Positions 1 through 7,626 are shown, counted from the first letter of the stretch. The stretch is DNA of 19,903 bases from Halovivax sp. (GCA_007135505.1 SLIS01000132.1:1-19903), one strand, 5' to 3'. Notes: generated by a model from the letters alone, not told the origin. A program made the numbers and translations.

Positions 1-378
1 CACCCGGCCGAGGGATTCCGGTTCGAGGCGACGTACCCGCCAGGCTACGGCCCGGCCGCGTTCTACGTCGGTGAGTACGTCAGGGTCGCACTCGTTCCGT
101 ACATGCTCGTGGGCTATCTCGCCATCGCGTACCTCGTCTACGTCACCGTCCTCGACGCCTCGCGATCCGCAGTAGGCGGACTCTTCGGAATCGTCGCCTG
201 CATCGGTTGCACCTGGCCGATCGTCGCCACCGTTCTCGCCGGCATCACCGGCGGCACCACGGCACTCACCGGTGCCGTCTACGCCAACACGTCGGAACTG
301 TCGACGGTCGCGTTCCTGGCGGCCATCGCAATTCTCGTCTGGCGGCCGCTCGACCGAGCAGGCTCGAACGACGAGTGA
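1..378 (+). CDS. C-terminal part of a haloarchaeal membrane protein (5'-truncated; possibly DUF7546 type)
   Basis: The reading frame is open from the first base of the window and ends at TGA 376-378, so the N-terminus lies outside. The visible 125 residues begin with a soluble stretch rich in Pro/Gly/Tyr, then show about three membrane segments. The first follows VRVALVPYMLVGYLAIAYLV, the second holds the motif GIVACIGCTWPIVATVLAG with two Cys close together, and the third is near the C-terminus (AFLAAIAILVW). The tail is short and charged. From memory this resembles a haloarchaeal membrane family found beside ABC exporter and cytochrome oxidase/haem assembly genes; that assignment is not provable here. 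The ABC exporter and DUF420 gene further right fit such a neighbourhood. An internal ATG at 103 is too far into the first membrane segment to be the true start. Confidence 0.7.
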   Translation, partial: HPAEGFRFEATYPPGYGPAAFYVGEYVRVALVPYMLVGYLAIAYLVYVTVLDASRSAVGGLFGIVACIGCTWPIVATVLAGITGGTTALTGAVYANTSELSTVAFLAAIAILVWRPLDRAGSNDE

Positions 379-441
379 CGCGTCGTAGCCGCCTCGGGAA
401 CGACGGTGTCAGCGCTCAATTGCTAAATCTGCCCATCGCGG

Positions 442-1431
442 CTAGTCGCGGGCCGCTTCGATCCGGTCGAACTGCCCAGCGGACAGGTCGAGGTCGACCG
501 CGCCGACGTTCTCCTCGAGCTGAGACGGCGACCGCGCCCCGACGATGGGGACGCAGGTGAAGTCGTCCTGTTCCATGAGCCAGCGAAGCGCCACCTGCGC
601 GGGACTGGCGTCGAGTTCGTCCGCCACCGACTCGACCGCTTCGAGGACGTCCCAGGCCGTGTCGGTGGCGTAGTAATCGCCGAAGCGCTCCGTGAGGTTG
701 CCGCGAGAGCCGTCGGGCGCCTCGACGGACCCGTCCTCGGCGCGATCGTACTTGCCGGTGAGCAAGCCTCCGGCCAGCGGCGAGTACGGGCAGACGGCGA
801 GATCCTGGTCCGCACAGACGTCGAGGTAATCGCAGACCTCGTCGTAGTGGGCGGCGTTCACCATGGGCTGGGTGACGTCGAAGCGCTCGAGACCTCGCAC
901 GTCGCTCGTCCAGAGGGCTTTAGTCAGCTGCCAGGCGGCCATCGTGGACGCGCCGAGGTAGTGTACGGTTCCCTCGCGGACCAGTTCGGTGAGCACCGAA
1001 AGCGTCTCCCTGATCGGGGTGTCCTCGTCCCAACGATGGATGTAGTAGAGGTCGAGATAGTCCGTCCCCAGCCGGTCGAGGGTGCCCTCGATCTGCCGGC
1101 GAATGTGCTTGCGGCCGAGTCCGGAATCGTTCGGCCCGGGTTCGCCCCAACCGTCGAAGGAGAAGTACACCTTCGAGGCGATGACGAAGTCGTCCCGGTC
1201 GTGGTCGTCGAGCCACTCGCCGATCCACTGCTCGCTGGTCCCGTCGGGGTCGCCGTACACGTTGGCCGTGTCGATGAAATTGATGCCCCGTTCGTGACAG
1301 GCGTCGAGGACGTCGTGGGCCTCCTCGCGGGTCGTTTCGACCTCGTCGCCGTGGCGCTTGCCGAATCGCCAGGTTCCGAAGCAGAGTCGCGATACCGTCG
1401 TGCCGGTGTTCCCGAGCGTGACGTACTCCAT
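442..1431 (-). CDS. Aldo/keto reductase
   Basis: A 329-residue cytoplasmic NAD(P)H-dependent oxidoreductase of the aldo/keto reductase superfamily (TIM barrel). The family tetrad is visible: Asp and Tyr in FIDTANVYG, Lys in VIASKVYF and His in YYIHRWD. The C-terminal half has the expected nucleotide-binding motifs, for example CPYSPLAGGLLTGKY, VALRWLM and VPIVGARSPSQLEENV. The length is normal for the family. I chose ATG 1431 because the protein begins there with the typical first strand MEYVTLGNTGTTVSRLCFG; an upstream in-frame GTG at 1449 adds only six residues and is possible. The substrate cannot be told from sequence. It stands as a single minus-strand gene, convergent with the edge membrane protein and followed upstream by the DUF192 lipoprotein in the same direction. 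Confidence 0.93.
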   Translation of the reverse strand: MEYVTLGNTGTTVSRLCFGTWRFGKRHGDEVETTREEAHDVLDACHERGINFIDTANVYGDPDGTSEQWIGEWLDDHDRDDFVIASKVYFSFDGWGEPGPNDSGLGRKHIRRQIEGTLDRLGTDYLDLYYIHRWDEDTPIRETLSVLTELVREGTVHYLGASTMAAWQLTKALWTSDVRGLERFDVTQPMVNAAHYDEVCDYLDVCADQDLAVCPYSPLAGGLLTGKYDRAEDGSVEAPDGSRGNLTERFGDYYATDTAWDVLEAVESVADELDASPAQVALRWLMEQDDFTCVPIVGARSPSQLEENVGAVDLDLSAGQFDRIEAARD

Positions 1432-1506
1432 GGTCGGTAGTGGTTGCACGGGGACCGAGAAAACGGCTGGGGTGGCGTCGAACGTCGACCAGGCGGTGGT
1501 AGACGG

Positions 1507-2088
1507 TTACTCGCCCCAGTCGAGTCGATGACCGGGTTCGACCCCGCGGTCAGTGGTCCACTCCAGCGGAACCTCGAGCACGTACTGTCCGCGGCCGGGG
1601 TACTCCTGCGACGCGCCGTCTTCGTCCGGTCCCGGGGCCGGCGCGTGATGGATGCGGGTGATACAGCCCGACTCGTCGGCGTAGACGATGTCGATGCCGA
1701 AGTCCATCTCGCGCATGACGAACGTCCGGTCGTCGACCCCGTCGAAGACGAACAGCATGCCACGGTCCTCGGGTAACCACTCGGTATCGCTCAGTCCGAG
1801 ATAACGCAGCTGCGGCGTGTCCGCGATGGCAGCCGTCACCGATCCGAGTTCGACGCCGTCCCTCGTCGTCGCGACGACCGTCGTCGTCTCGTATCCCTCG
1901 TGGATCGGATCGTCGTCTCCGCCCGCGTCGCTGGCAGAGCCGGTGGGCTCGGTTACACTCGACCGGTTCACAGTGGTGTGCGGCCAGTCGACGCCGCCCC
2001 CACAACCGGCCAGGCAGACGCCGACCAGCGTCGTCCCGAGGGTTCGTACGTACCGCCGTCGACCGAAGACGGATCCGTCGCGGCTCAT
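1507..2088 (-). CDS. DUF192 (COG1430) lipoprotein, Tat-exported
   Basis: A 193-residue protein. The N-terminus has a twin-arginine motif (R10-R12, FGRRRYVR), a short hydrophobic stretch and the lipobox LAGC with Cys29, as expected for a haloarchaeal Tat-dependent lipoprotein anchored outside the membrane. A Ser/Thr/Asp/Gly linker (about 30-65) leads to the DUF192 domain. Its signatures are RYLGLSDTEWLPEDRGMLFV, then MREMDFGIDIVYAD and the terminal YVLEVP...GVEPGHRL. The molecular function of DUF192 is not established; the domain is a small beta fold. The start ATG 2088 is supported by the signal sequence and by a TATA element 30-35 nt upstream. Its 3' end is 75 bp from the aldo/keto reductase start, so weak co-transcription is possible. 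Confidence 0.9.
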   Translation of the reverse strand: MSRDGSVFGRRRYVRTLGTTLVGVCLAGCGGGVDWPHTTVNRSSVTEPTGSASDAGGDDDPIHEGYETTTVVATTRDGVELGSVTAAIADTPQLRYLGLSDTEWLPEDRGMLFVFDGVDDRTFVMREMDFGIDIVYADESGCITRIHHAPAPGPDEDGASQEYPGRGQYVLEVPLEWTTDRGVEPGHRLDWGE

Positions 2089-2116
2089 TTCCGGTCGAAT
2101 TCACACCGAGGCGCGT

Positions 2117-2123
2117 GATAAAC
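2117..2123 (-). promoter_or_regulatory. Putative TATA box of the DUF192 lipoprotein gene
   Basis: On the minus strand the sequence reads GTTTATC, close to the haloarchaeal TTTAWA-type box, about 30-35 nt before ATG 2088. That spacing predicts a leaderless or very short-leader transcript. Confidence 0.45.
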
Positions 2124-2218
2124 GATGGCCCCCATTGCGAGACTCGGCCGTTATTGACGAGGCGATCGTGGATGGACCCGCGAATATCGGTGGCAGTTCG
2201 ACCGACAGGGCCACACAG

Positions 2219-3175
2219 TCAGGCGAGTTCTCCGGCCAGTTCGTCCGCAAAGAACTCGAAGAACGCGTCCTGGTCGGGGCCGATCTGGTGGAAGTAGACG
2301 TGATCGTACCCGGCCTCGACCGCCTCCTCGAAGGATTCGATCCATCGCTCGGGGTCGGGTTCCGTGATCGTCGCCGACGCAGCGACGGCCTCGCGTTCGA
2401 CCATCGACGCCGCCTGCTCGAAGTGTCTCGGACTCGGGAGCTCCTGGGCCAGTTCACCCGGAAGCGAGCCGTTCGGCCAGATTTCGTAGACGGTATCGAC
2501 GGCCTCGTCCTCGCTTTCAGCGTAGCAGCCGTGAAGTTGGGTGTATCGCGGGCCACCCCCACCGGCGGCCTCGTAGGCGTCTACGATTTCACCCTGCGGT
2601 CCGGAGCACCAGAGACCGTCCCCGTGATCTGCGGCCCACTCGGCGGTCTGTGTGCCGAAGGCGCTCACGATGGTCGTCGGCTGCTCGTCGGGAACCGTGA
2701 ATAGTTTGGCGTTCTCGACGGTGTAGTGCTCGCCGCGATGGCTGGTGTTATTGCCGGTCCAGAGCTCCTGCATCAGGGCCATCGACTCCTCCAACATCTC
2801 GAGGCGAACGGCGTGCTCCGGCCAGCGTTCCCCGACGACGTGCTCGTTCAGGTTCTCGCCGGTGCCCACGCCGAACGTGAACCGATCGCCGAACATGACG
2901 TCGACAGTCGCGACCGCCTGTGCGACGTTCACCGGGTGGATCCTGATCGTCGGGCACGTGACGCCGACACCGACGTCGATCTCGTCGGTCACCGCCGCAA
3001 TGGCTCCCAGGGTCGACCAGACGAAGGGAGACTCGCCCTGGGCCCTGACCCACGGGTGGAAGTGATCGGAGATCGAGACGAAGTCGAAGCCGACCGACTC
3101 CGCCCGGCGCGCGTACTCGACGATGTCGTTCGGATCGTGTTCCTCGCTCGAAAGTGTGTATCCAACGGACACCAT
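2219..3175 (-). CDS. F420-dependent LLM-class oxidoreductase (Fgd-like, TIGR03557 type)
   Basis: A 318-residue luciferase-like TIM-barrel enzyme that should use coenzyme F420. It resembles the branch containing mycobacterial F420-dependent glucose-6-phosphate dehydrogenase. The motif SISDHFHPW (His38, Trp42) matches the catalytic His/Trp region, and GTGENLNEHVVG places Glu107 at the catalytic acid position. The downstream block GERWPEHAVRLEMLEESMAL and the C-terminal YDHVYFHQIGPDQ are also typical. Haloarchaea make F420, so the cofactor is plausible. The true substrate is unknown, and glucose 6-phosphate should not be assumed. ATG 3175 gives the classical N-terminal strand (VSVGYTLSSEE). It is divergent from the ABC exporter operon, with a 17-bp inverted repeat in the shared upstream region. 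Confidence 0.9.
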   Translation of the reverse strand: MVSVGYTLSSEEHDPNDIVEYARRAESVGFDFVSISDHFHPWVRAQGESPFVWSTLGAIAAVTDEIDVGVGVTCPTIRIHPVNVAQAVATVDVMFGDRFTFGVGTGENLNEHVVGERWPEHAVRLEMLEESMALMQELWTGNNTSHRGEHYTVENAKLFTVPDEQPTTIVSAFGTQTAEWAADHGDGLWCSGPQGEIVDAYEAAGGGGPRYTQLHGCYAESEDEAVDTVYEIWPNGSLPGELAQELPSPRHFEQAASMVEREAVAASATITEPDPERWIESFEEAVEAGYDHVYFHQIGPDQDAFFEFFADELAGELA

Positions 3176-3201
3176 AGTAGTAGCGAGAGGACCACGTCCC
3201 T

Positions 3202-3218
3202 GCCAAAGTCGATTTGGC
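3202..3218. promoter_or_regulatory. Inverted repeat in the divergent LLM oxidoreductase/ABC exporter promoter region
   Basis: GCCAAA-GTCGA-TTTGGC is a perfect inverted repeat with 6-bp arms and a 5-bp spacer. It is centred about 35 nt upstream of the LLM gene start (3175) and about 105 nt upstream of the ABC ATPase start (3315). This position overlaps where the LLM gene's TATA/BRE would lie, so it could be an operator. No regulator is identified. Confidence 0.35.
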
Positions 3219-3314
3219 CTGCACGGCGACGTCGGTTCAACGGTCGCGACGGGTGGGGTCGGTCGGCGTGGAAACCGAACCCCTTACGCCGTCGGATCCG
3301 ATACGATTACGCGT

Positions 3315-4472
3315 ATGGCTCCGGTCGTCGAGGCCGACGGTGTCGAAAAACGCTACGGGGAGACGGTCGCACTGGCGGGCGTCTCGCTCTCGATCGACGC
3401 CGGCGAGATCTTCGGCCTCATCGGACCGAATGGCGCCGGCAAGACGACGCTCGTACGGGCGATAACGGGCACTGCCCCGCCCGACGCCGGCACTGTGACA
3501 CTACTCGGCGCGCATCCGGAGCGCACGGACGCGGCCGCCATTGGCGTGCTTCCCCAGTCGTTCTCCCCGCCGGCCCGCCTCTCGGCTCGTGAACTGCTCA
3601 CCTACTACGCCTCCCTCTATCCGACCGCGCGAGACCCGGAGACGGTGCTCGAGGCGGTCGGTCTGGAAGCGGCCGGGGATACCTGGTACGAGAACCTCTC
3701 CGGTGGACAGCAGCGCAGACTCTGCGTGGGGAGTACGCTTCTCAACGATCCCGACGTCCTCGTTCTCGACGAACCCACCACGGGGATCGATCCGGCCGGT
3801 CGGCGAACGATCTGGCGCCTGATCGAAGGACTCGCCGACGACGGGACGACAGTGCTGTTGACGACCCACGACATGGCCGAGGCAGAACGCCTGGCCGACC
3901 GCGTCGGATTACTCGCCGACGGCGTCGTTCTCGACAGCGGCCCGCCGGACGAACTGATCCGTGAACACGCCGCGCAGAGCCGGCTGACCGTCGACCTCGC
4001 CGACTCGAAACCGGGGAAGCGAGACGACACCTCACCGTCTACGGGTCGAGGAGCGGACGTCGAGGGTGAACTCGACGACCGTCTCCCGTATCGAACGACG
4101 CGTCACGGATCGCGACTGGTCGTGTACGACGTCGAGCCCACGGCAATCGGATCGGTCGTGGACGTACTCGTGGATGTCGGCGTCGAGTACTCCGGACTCA
4201 GCTGGGACGAGGCGAGTCTCGAGGACGTCTACCTCGAACTCGCCGGCGGTGGGGAGGGAAGCGGTGCGGGCGGAGGGGCCGGTCCGAGCGGCAGACTGGA
4301 ACGGCCCGCCGACGAATCACGGCCACCGGCGACCGACGGCGGGATTGACCTAGACGACGGGTTTGATCCAGACGCGCCGACCGATCGCGAATGGAGTCCA
4401 GTAGGAGTGGCCGACGAAATCGGGACCCGCTCTCGCGCCGCCCGGTCGTCCACTGGAGGTGGCGAGTCGTGA
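3315..4472 (+). CDS. ABC exporter ATP-binding protein
   Basis: A 385-residue ATPase of the drug/NatA/CcmA-like exporter group. Walker A is GPNGAGKTT (37-45), the Q-loop Gln81 lies in VLPQSF, the signature is LSGGQQRR (128-135), Walker B is VLVLDEPTTG (148-157) and the H-loop is His185 in LLTTHDM. A DUF4162-like domain follows and ends in LSWDEASLEDVYLELAG. After it comes an unusual low-complexity tail of about 70 residues, rich in Gly, Ser, Pro and Asp. The frame is open further upstream to 3123, but ATG 3315 starts directly at the ABC fold and avoids overlapping the divergent LLM gene. It overlaps the permease gene by 4 bases (GTGA), so the two products should form one complex. The substrate is unknown; the context hints at an oxidase-assembly link. 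Confidence 0.92.
   Translation: MAPVVEADGVEKRYGETVALAGVSLSIDAGEIFGLIGPNGAGKTTLVRAITGTAPPDAGTVTLLGAHPERTDAAAIGVLPQSFSPPARLSARELLTYYASLYPTARDPETVLEAVGLEAAGDTWYENLSGGQQRRLCVGSTLLNDPDVLVLDEPTTGIDPAGRRTIWRLIEGLADDGTTVLLTTHDMAEAERLADRVGLLADGVVLDSGPPDELIREHAAQSRLTVDLADSKPGKRDDTSPSTGRGADVEGELDDRLPYRTTRHGSRLVVYDVEPTAIGSVVDVLVDVGVEYSGLSWDEASLEDVYLELAGGGEGSGAGGGAGPSGRLERPADESRPPATDGGIDLDDGFDPDAPTDREWSPVGVADEIGTRSRAARSSTGGGES
4455..4460 (+). promoter_or_regulatory. Shine-Dalgarno sequence deciding the permease start
   Basis: GGAGGT lies 8 nt before the GTG at 4469, inside the end of the ATPase gene. With the GTGA stop/start overlap this points to translational coupling and selects GTG 4469 over the earlier in-frame ATG at 4391. 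Confidence 0.75.
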
Positions 4473-5269
4473 ACGAAACTACCGATTCAGTGGGGAATCG
4501 TCTCACCAGAATCCGTGGACAAGCGAGTGCCGGCTGGCGGGCGTTCGTCCGCCGACGAACAGCCGTGTTCTTCACGTTCTTCTTCCCGGCAATCCTGGTG
4601 ATCATCTTCGGGGCACTCGTCAGCACGGACCCGACGGGCGGCGGGCTGTTCGCCGAACCGACCGGCTACTACGTAGCGGGCTACGTCGCCGTCGTCGTCC
4701 TCTTCACGCCGCTGTCGCGGATGGGGAGCGAAGTCGCCCGTCACCGCGAGGGTAATCGCTTCGAGAAACTGGCGACCACGCCGCTTCGGCGATCGGAGTG
4801 GTTACTCGCTCAGACGGCCGTCAACGCGATCATCATCACCATCGCAGCCGCACTCATCCTGGCGCTCGTGCTCGCTCTCACCGGCGCCTCGGTGACCCTC
4901 TCACCACTGGCGCTCGCGTACGTGCTCGTCGGCGTCGTCTGTTTCTGTGGCGTCGGCACGATGATCGGGAGCTACACGGACTCGCAGGACGGCGCCGTCG
5001 CGGCGAGCAACGCGATCGGCCTTCCGCTGCTCTTCCTCTCGGAGACCTTCGTCACGCTCGCGCAGCTGCCGGCGTGGTTCCACCCGGTCGTCGAACTCTC
5101 GCCGCTTACCTACTTCGCACGCGGGCTCCGAGTCGTCACGTACCCGGACAGCGACCATGCGACGGTCGCCACCCTCGACCCGGCGCTTGGCAACCTGCTC
5201 ATCCTGTTCCTCCTCGCCGTCGGTGCGTTCTGGCTCGGAGCGCGCTCGATTCCGCGGACCGAATCGTAG
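4469..5269 (+). CDS. ABC-2 type exporter permease
   Basis: A 266-residue membrane protein starting at GTG 4469, chosen by the GGAGGT site and the 4-base overlap with the ATPase stop. A short basic cytoplasmic N-terminus (FVRRRTAVFF) is followed by six membrane segments: AVFFTFFFPAILVIIFGALV, YVAGYVAVVVLF, NAIIITIAAALILALVLAL, LAYVLVGVVCFCGVGTMIG, AIGLPLLFLSETFV and LLILFLLAVGAFWLGARSI. The loop RHREGNRFEKLATTPLRRSEW is the usual coupling region, and LPAWFHPVVELSPLTYFARGLR is a hallmark of ABC-2 permeases. It partners the upstream ATPase. The exported substrate is unknown. Confidence 0.9.
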   Translation: MNETTDSVGNRLTRIRGQASAGWRAFVRRRTAVFFTFFFPAILVIIFGALVSTDPTGGGLFAEPTGYYVAGYVAVVVLFTPLSRMGSEVARHREGNRFEKLATTPLRRSEWLLAQTAVNAIIITIAAALILALVLALTGASVTLSPLALAYVLVGVVCFCGVGTMIGSYTDSQDGAVAASNAIGLPLLFLSETFVTLAQLPAWFHPVVELSPLTYFARGLRVVTYPDSDHATVATLDPALGNLLILFLLAVGAFWLGARSIPRTES

Positions 5270-5448
5270 CCCGCGTACCGAACTGTAGCCGAGTCGAGAC
5301 GCAATTCACTCGGCCGAGCACTGCAATCCCGTTCGAGTGCCGTTCCGACCGAGCGCCGGACCAGCCGCGCCGAACTGATCGGTAGCCTCAGATCTCAACC
5401 CGGACGAGGATCGAAGGACGACAACCCACGACTGCCGTCGGAAACCGA

Positions 5449-6060
5449 TCACGGCGAGACGTGCGACAGTACACGGGCGATATCGAACGTGTAGTCGTAG
5501 ACGTGATTGAGCAGGAGGTACGTGACGATGCCGAGTACGAGACTCAGGATCCAGGTTGCCGCGGCGACGCGGCCGACGCGTGCGTGAACCGTTTCCCGCA
5601 GTTCGGCCGGCGTGTGCGTCACGCCGAGCAAGAGGGCGTAGAGGACGACCGGGACCGCGACGATCGACAGCACGACGTGAATTCCCAGCATCACGAGATA
5701 CGCGTAGTAGACGGGATCCGGTCCCACGAAGTACTTTTCACCACCACCGCCGACCCTGACGAGGTAGACGACCAGAAACAAGAGGATCAGCGAGAACGCA
5801 CCGATCATCGCCCGTCGGTGGGCCTCGACACGGTCCTGTCGAATCCAGTACCAGCCGGCCACCAGTAGTACCGTCGTCGCACCGTTGATGACGGCGATCG
5901 CGTGTGTCAACTGGGTGACCTGCGTCTGCGTTAGCTCCGGGTAGATCGGTAGGTCGAGGACGAACGTACCGACGACGAGCGCGTAACCAACGACTGTCAG
6001 CACGATCGTAACGGTCCGTGGCCGGGTTCGAAACAGCTTTTCAGCCTCGGCAACTGCCAT
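5449..6060 (-). CDS. DUF420 family membrane protein (CtaM-like)
   Basis: A 203-residue integral membrane protein with about five hydrophobic segments after a short cytoplasmic N-terminus. It carries a regular set of His residues near membrane segments: His53 (LTHAIAVING), His81 (EAHRRAMIG), His128 (LGIHVVLS) and His159 (VHARVGR), the pattern typical of DUF420. The family includes Bacillus/Staphylococcus CtaM (YozB), which is required for maturation of haem A oxidases. A role in cytochrome oxidase assembly is therefore a reasonable inference here, though no oxidase gene is in view. It is convergent with the ABC permease (179 bp apart, with no obvious terminator) and single on its strand. The start ATG 6060 is the first in frame and gives a short charged leader. 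Confidence 0.85.
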   Translation of the reverse strand: MAVAEAEKLFRTRPRTVTIVLTVVGYALVVGTFVLDLPIYPELTQTQVTQLTHAIAVINGATTVLLVAGWYWIRQDRVEAHRRAMIGAFSLILLFLVVYLVRVGGGGEKYFVGPDPVYYAYLVMLGIHVVLSIVAVPVVLYALLLGVTHTPAELRETVHARVGRVAAATWILSLVLGIVTYLLLNHVYDYTFDIARVLSHVSP

Positions 6061-6174
6061 TGTTCGTCCCTTTCGACTCGACGACTTTCCGTCTTCCTCT
6101 TCGAGCGCGAGGGAGTGACGACGATACCGAACCCAATCCAGCGCATACGAACTGGTCCAAGTCTTCGCCGGTAG

Positions 6175-6606
6175 CTACTCGTGGCGATTCGTGAGGGGTC
6201 CGACGTCGTCGATGGGCATAACCGAGTAGTCGACGGTCAGAATGTCGCCAGTTGCCCGAATCTTCCCAACGAACGTCGAGATGGCTTCCAGTTCCCCCTC
6301 GAGCACGAACAGTTCCATACAGTAGTGATCGCCGACGTGACTGTGGAAGTTCGACGCGACGAGAGATTCGTGCTCGTGGCGCAGCTGGATCATGCGCTCT
6401 TCGACGCTCGTCGTTTCGTAGTCGAACAGGACCGTCACGATCCCCATGAGGGTTCGGTCCTCCAGCCGGGTCTCCTCGAACTCGCCGAGAAGCGATCGCG
6501 CTGCTTCCCTGACGACTTCACTCCGACCGGTATACCCGTGTTCCTCGGAGAACGTATCCAGTCTGTCGAGCAGTTCGTCCGGCATCGAGACGCTGACTAC
6601 GGCCAT
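6175..6606 (-). CDS. nikR: NikR-like nickel-responsive ribbon-helix-helix regulator
   Basis: A 143-residue protein. Residues 1-45 form a ribbon-helix-helix DNA-binding domain ([17 protein letters not shown], then [14 protein letters not shown]). The rest is an ACT-like NikR C-terminal domain. The nickel ligands known from E. coli NikR (His76, His87, His89, Cys95) fall at His77, His88, His90 and Cys96 with identical spacing ([18 protein letters not shown]). It should be a cytoplasmic tetramer that represses or activates metal-dependent promoters. No nickel transporter, urease or hydrogenase gene is in the window, so its target is elsewhere or is itself. A strong AT-rich promoter precedes it. 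Some haloarchaeal homologues may sense other metals, so the nickel assignment rests on the ligands alone. Confidence 0.9.
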   Translation of the reverse strand: MAVVSVSMPDELLDRLDTFSEEHGYTGRSEVVREAARSLLGEFEETRLEDRTLMGIVTVLFDYETTSVEERMIQLRHEHESLVASNFHSHVGDHYCMELFVLEGELEAISTFVGKIRATGDILTVDYSVMPIDDVGPLTNRHE

Positions 6607-6628
6607 GTGCTAAGGAACGGGGCCCAAG

Positions 6629-6641
6629 TTATTAAAATATA
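6629..6641 (-). promoter_or_regulatory. TATA box of the NikR-like gene
   Basis: The minus strand reads ATATTTTAATAAC, the most AT-rich spot in an otherwise GC-rich window. It is centred about 29 nt before ATG 6606, which predicts an almost leaderless transcript. The element is nearly symmetrical and could also serve plus-strand transcription. Confidence 0.6.
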
Positions 6642-6684
6642 TGAATCGGATCGAATCACAGTACTCGAATCGCGGGTACGCCGA

Positions 6685-6702
6685 CGTATTCGGACGAATA
6701 CG
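6685..6702. promoter_or_regulatory. Perfect palindrome upstream of the NikR-like gene (candidate operator)
   Basis: CGTATTCG-GA-CGAATACG has 8-bp perfect arms and a 2-bp centre. It lies about 80-95 bp upstream of ATG 6606 and about 50 bp upstream of the TATA element. Its spacing differs from the E. coli NikR operator (two short half-sites about 16 bp apart), so binding by this NikR is not implied. The symmetry suits a dimeric regulator. Confidence 0.4.
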
Positions 6703-6954
6703 CTTCCCAAGCGGCCCAAACAGCGAGTCGTACCGGTAGGAGTCGTTACTAGGATCCGGCACGGACGGGTTGGTGACGACGTCGAAACAGATTCGTGAAC
6801 GAGCGCGAAGGTGCGGTTGAGCCCACGGAAACGGCGAGTTGTGGGCGAACCGGCCGCGAGTAAGTCCTAGCGATGGTCGAGTCACAGCGACGATCGAACC
6901 GCACCGACAGTCGAATCACACCCTCCCTGGAGTCGGTTCGTCCGAACGCCTGCG

Positions 6955-7530
6955 TCAGTTGTCGGACCGGAGGTCCCGAAAGGCGCCGACGAGGTCGTCG
7001 TGTGCGGACAGTTCCGAGATGGTGTCGTCGACGCGAGCTCCGAGCGTCGAAATCCGGTCACATAGATCCTGATACTCCTCGGTGTCCGCGAGTTCCCGGT
7101 CTGATTTCTCCGACTCGAGTAGCGCCTTTTTCGAGACGAGCGAGTAGTACTCCCGGATTTCCGACTCGTACTCGGATCGATTCGTCACTGCCTCGATGGT
7201 CTCTAGGAGTTCGTCTTTCGAGACGGGTTTTACGAGGTAGTCGTCGAACCCCATCTCGATGATGTCGAAGTCGGGGTCGACGGCCGTCACCATCACGACC
7301 CGAGCATCGTATCCCTCGTCCCGGATATGAGACAGTACCTCGTCGCCCGATAGTCCCGGCATTCGACGGTCGAGCAGGACGATTTCGACGGCATCGGACA
7401 GTCGCTCGAGGGCCTCCTCGCCATCGTAGGCAATCTGGACGGGCCACTCGGCCTCGATCCACGCGGCGAAGAGATCCGCGAGACGTCCCTCGTCGTCGAC
7501 GACGAGAACCGCGGATTGCTCGTCACTCAT
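6955..7530 (-). CDS. HalX-domain response regulator
   Basis: A 191-residue protein. Residues 1-120 are a receiver domain with the acidic pair Asp12-Asp13 (VVDDEG), the phosphoacceptor Asp54 (IVLLDRRMPG), the Thr switch position in VVMVTAVD and the conserved Lys in DYLVKPVSKDE. Residues 125-190 match the haloarchaeal HalX domain, a helical region of unknown function (YYSLVSKKALLESEKS, then a Glu/Asp-rich helix and the AHDDLVGAFRDL end). There is no DNA-binding domain, so it probably acts by protein contact. No histidine kinase is adjacent. AGGAG (7541-7545) lies 10 nt before ATG 7530, and a TTTATA-like box lies near 7630, suggesting a leadered message of roughly 70 nt. Confidence 0.93.
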   Translation of the reverse strand: MSDEQSAVLVVDDEGRLADLFAAWIEAEWPVQIAYDGEEALERLSDAVEIVLLDRRMPGLSGDEVLSHIRDEGYDARVVMVTAVDPDFDIIEMGFDDYLVKPVSKDELLETIEAVTNRSEYESEIREYYSLVSKKALLESEKSDRELADTEEYQDLCDRISTLGARVDDTISELSAHDDLVGAFRDLRSDN

Positions 7531-7626
7531 ACGTTGACCACTCCTGACCCATCACCGTCGATTCCAGCCACGGGCGAAAACTAGAAGCACTGAGTGATAA
7601 ATCTCGCGACCAGCTATTCCCGCTCG

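Larger units (their letters stand above)
6607..6954. other. Gene-free interval between the HalX regulator and the NikR-like gene
   Basis: About 350 bp without a convincing gene. It holds the NikR-gene TATA box, a perfect 8-bp-arm palindrome at 6685-6702 and two copies of TCGAATC 14 bp apart (6651-6657 and 6665-6671). A third copy sits in an identical 10-mer TCGAATCACA at 6911-6920. Short open frames here have compositions unlike haloarchaeal proteins. No RNA gene is recognisable. Confidence 0.5.

Noticed and set aside
3123..3314. 64-codon upstream extension of the ABC ATPase frame
   Set aside because: It overlaps the start of the divergent LLM oxidoreductase gene and encodes no conserved residues; the ABC fold starts at 3315.
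6610..6885. 91-codon minus-strand frame upstream of the NikR-like gene
   Set aside because: Its composition (many Pro, Arg, Ser, Phe and few acidic residues) is unlike haloarchaeal proteins, and it overlaps the palindrome and TATA region.
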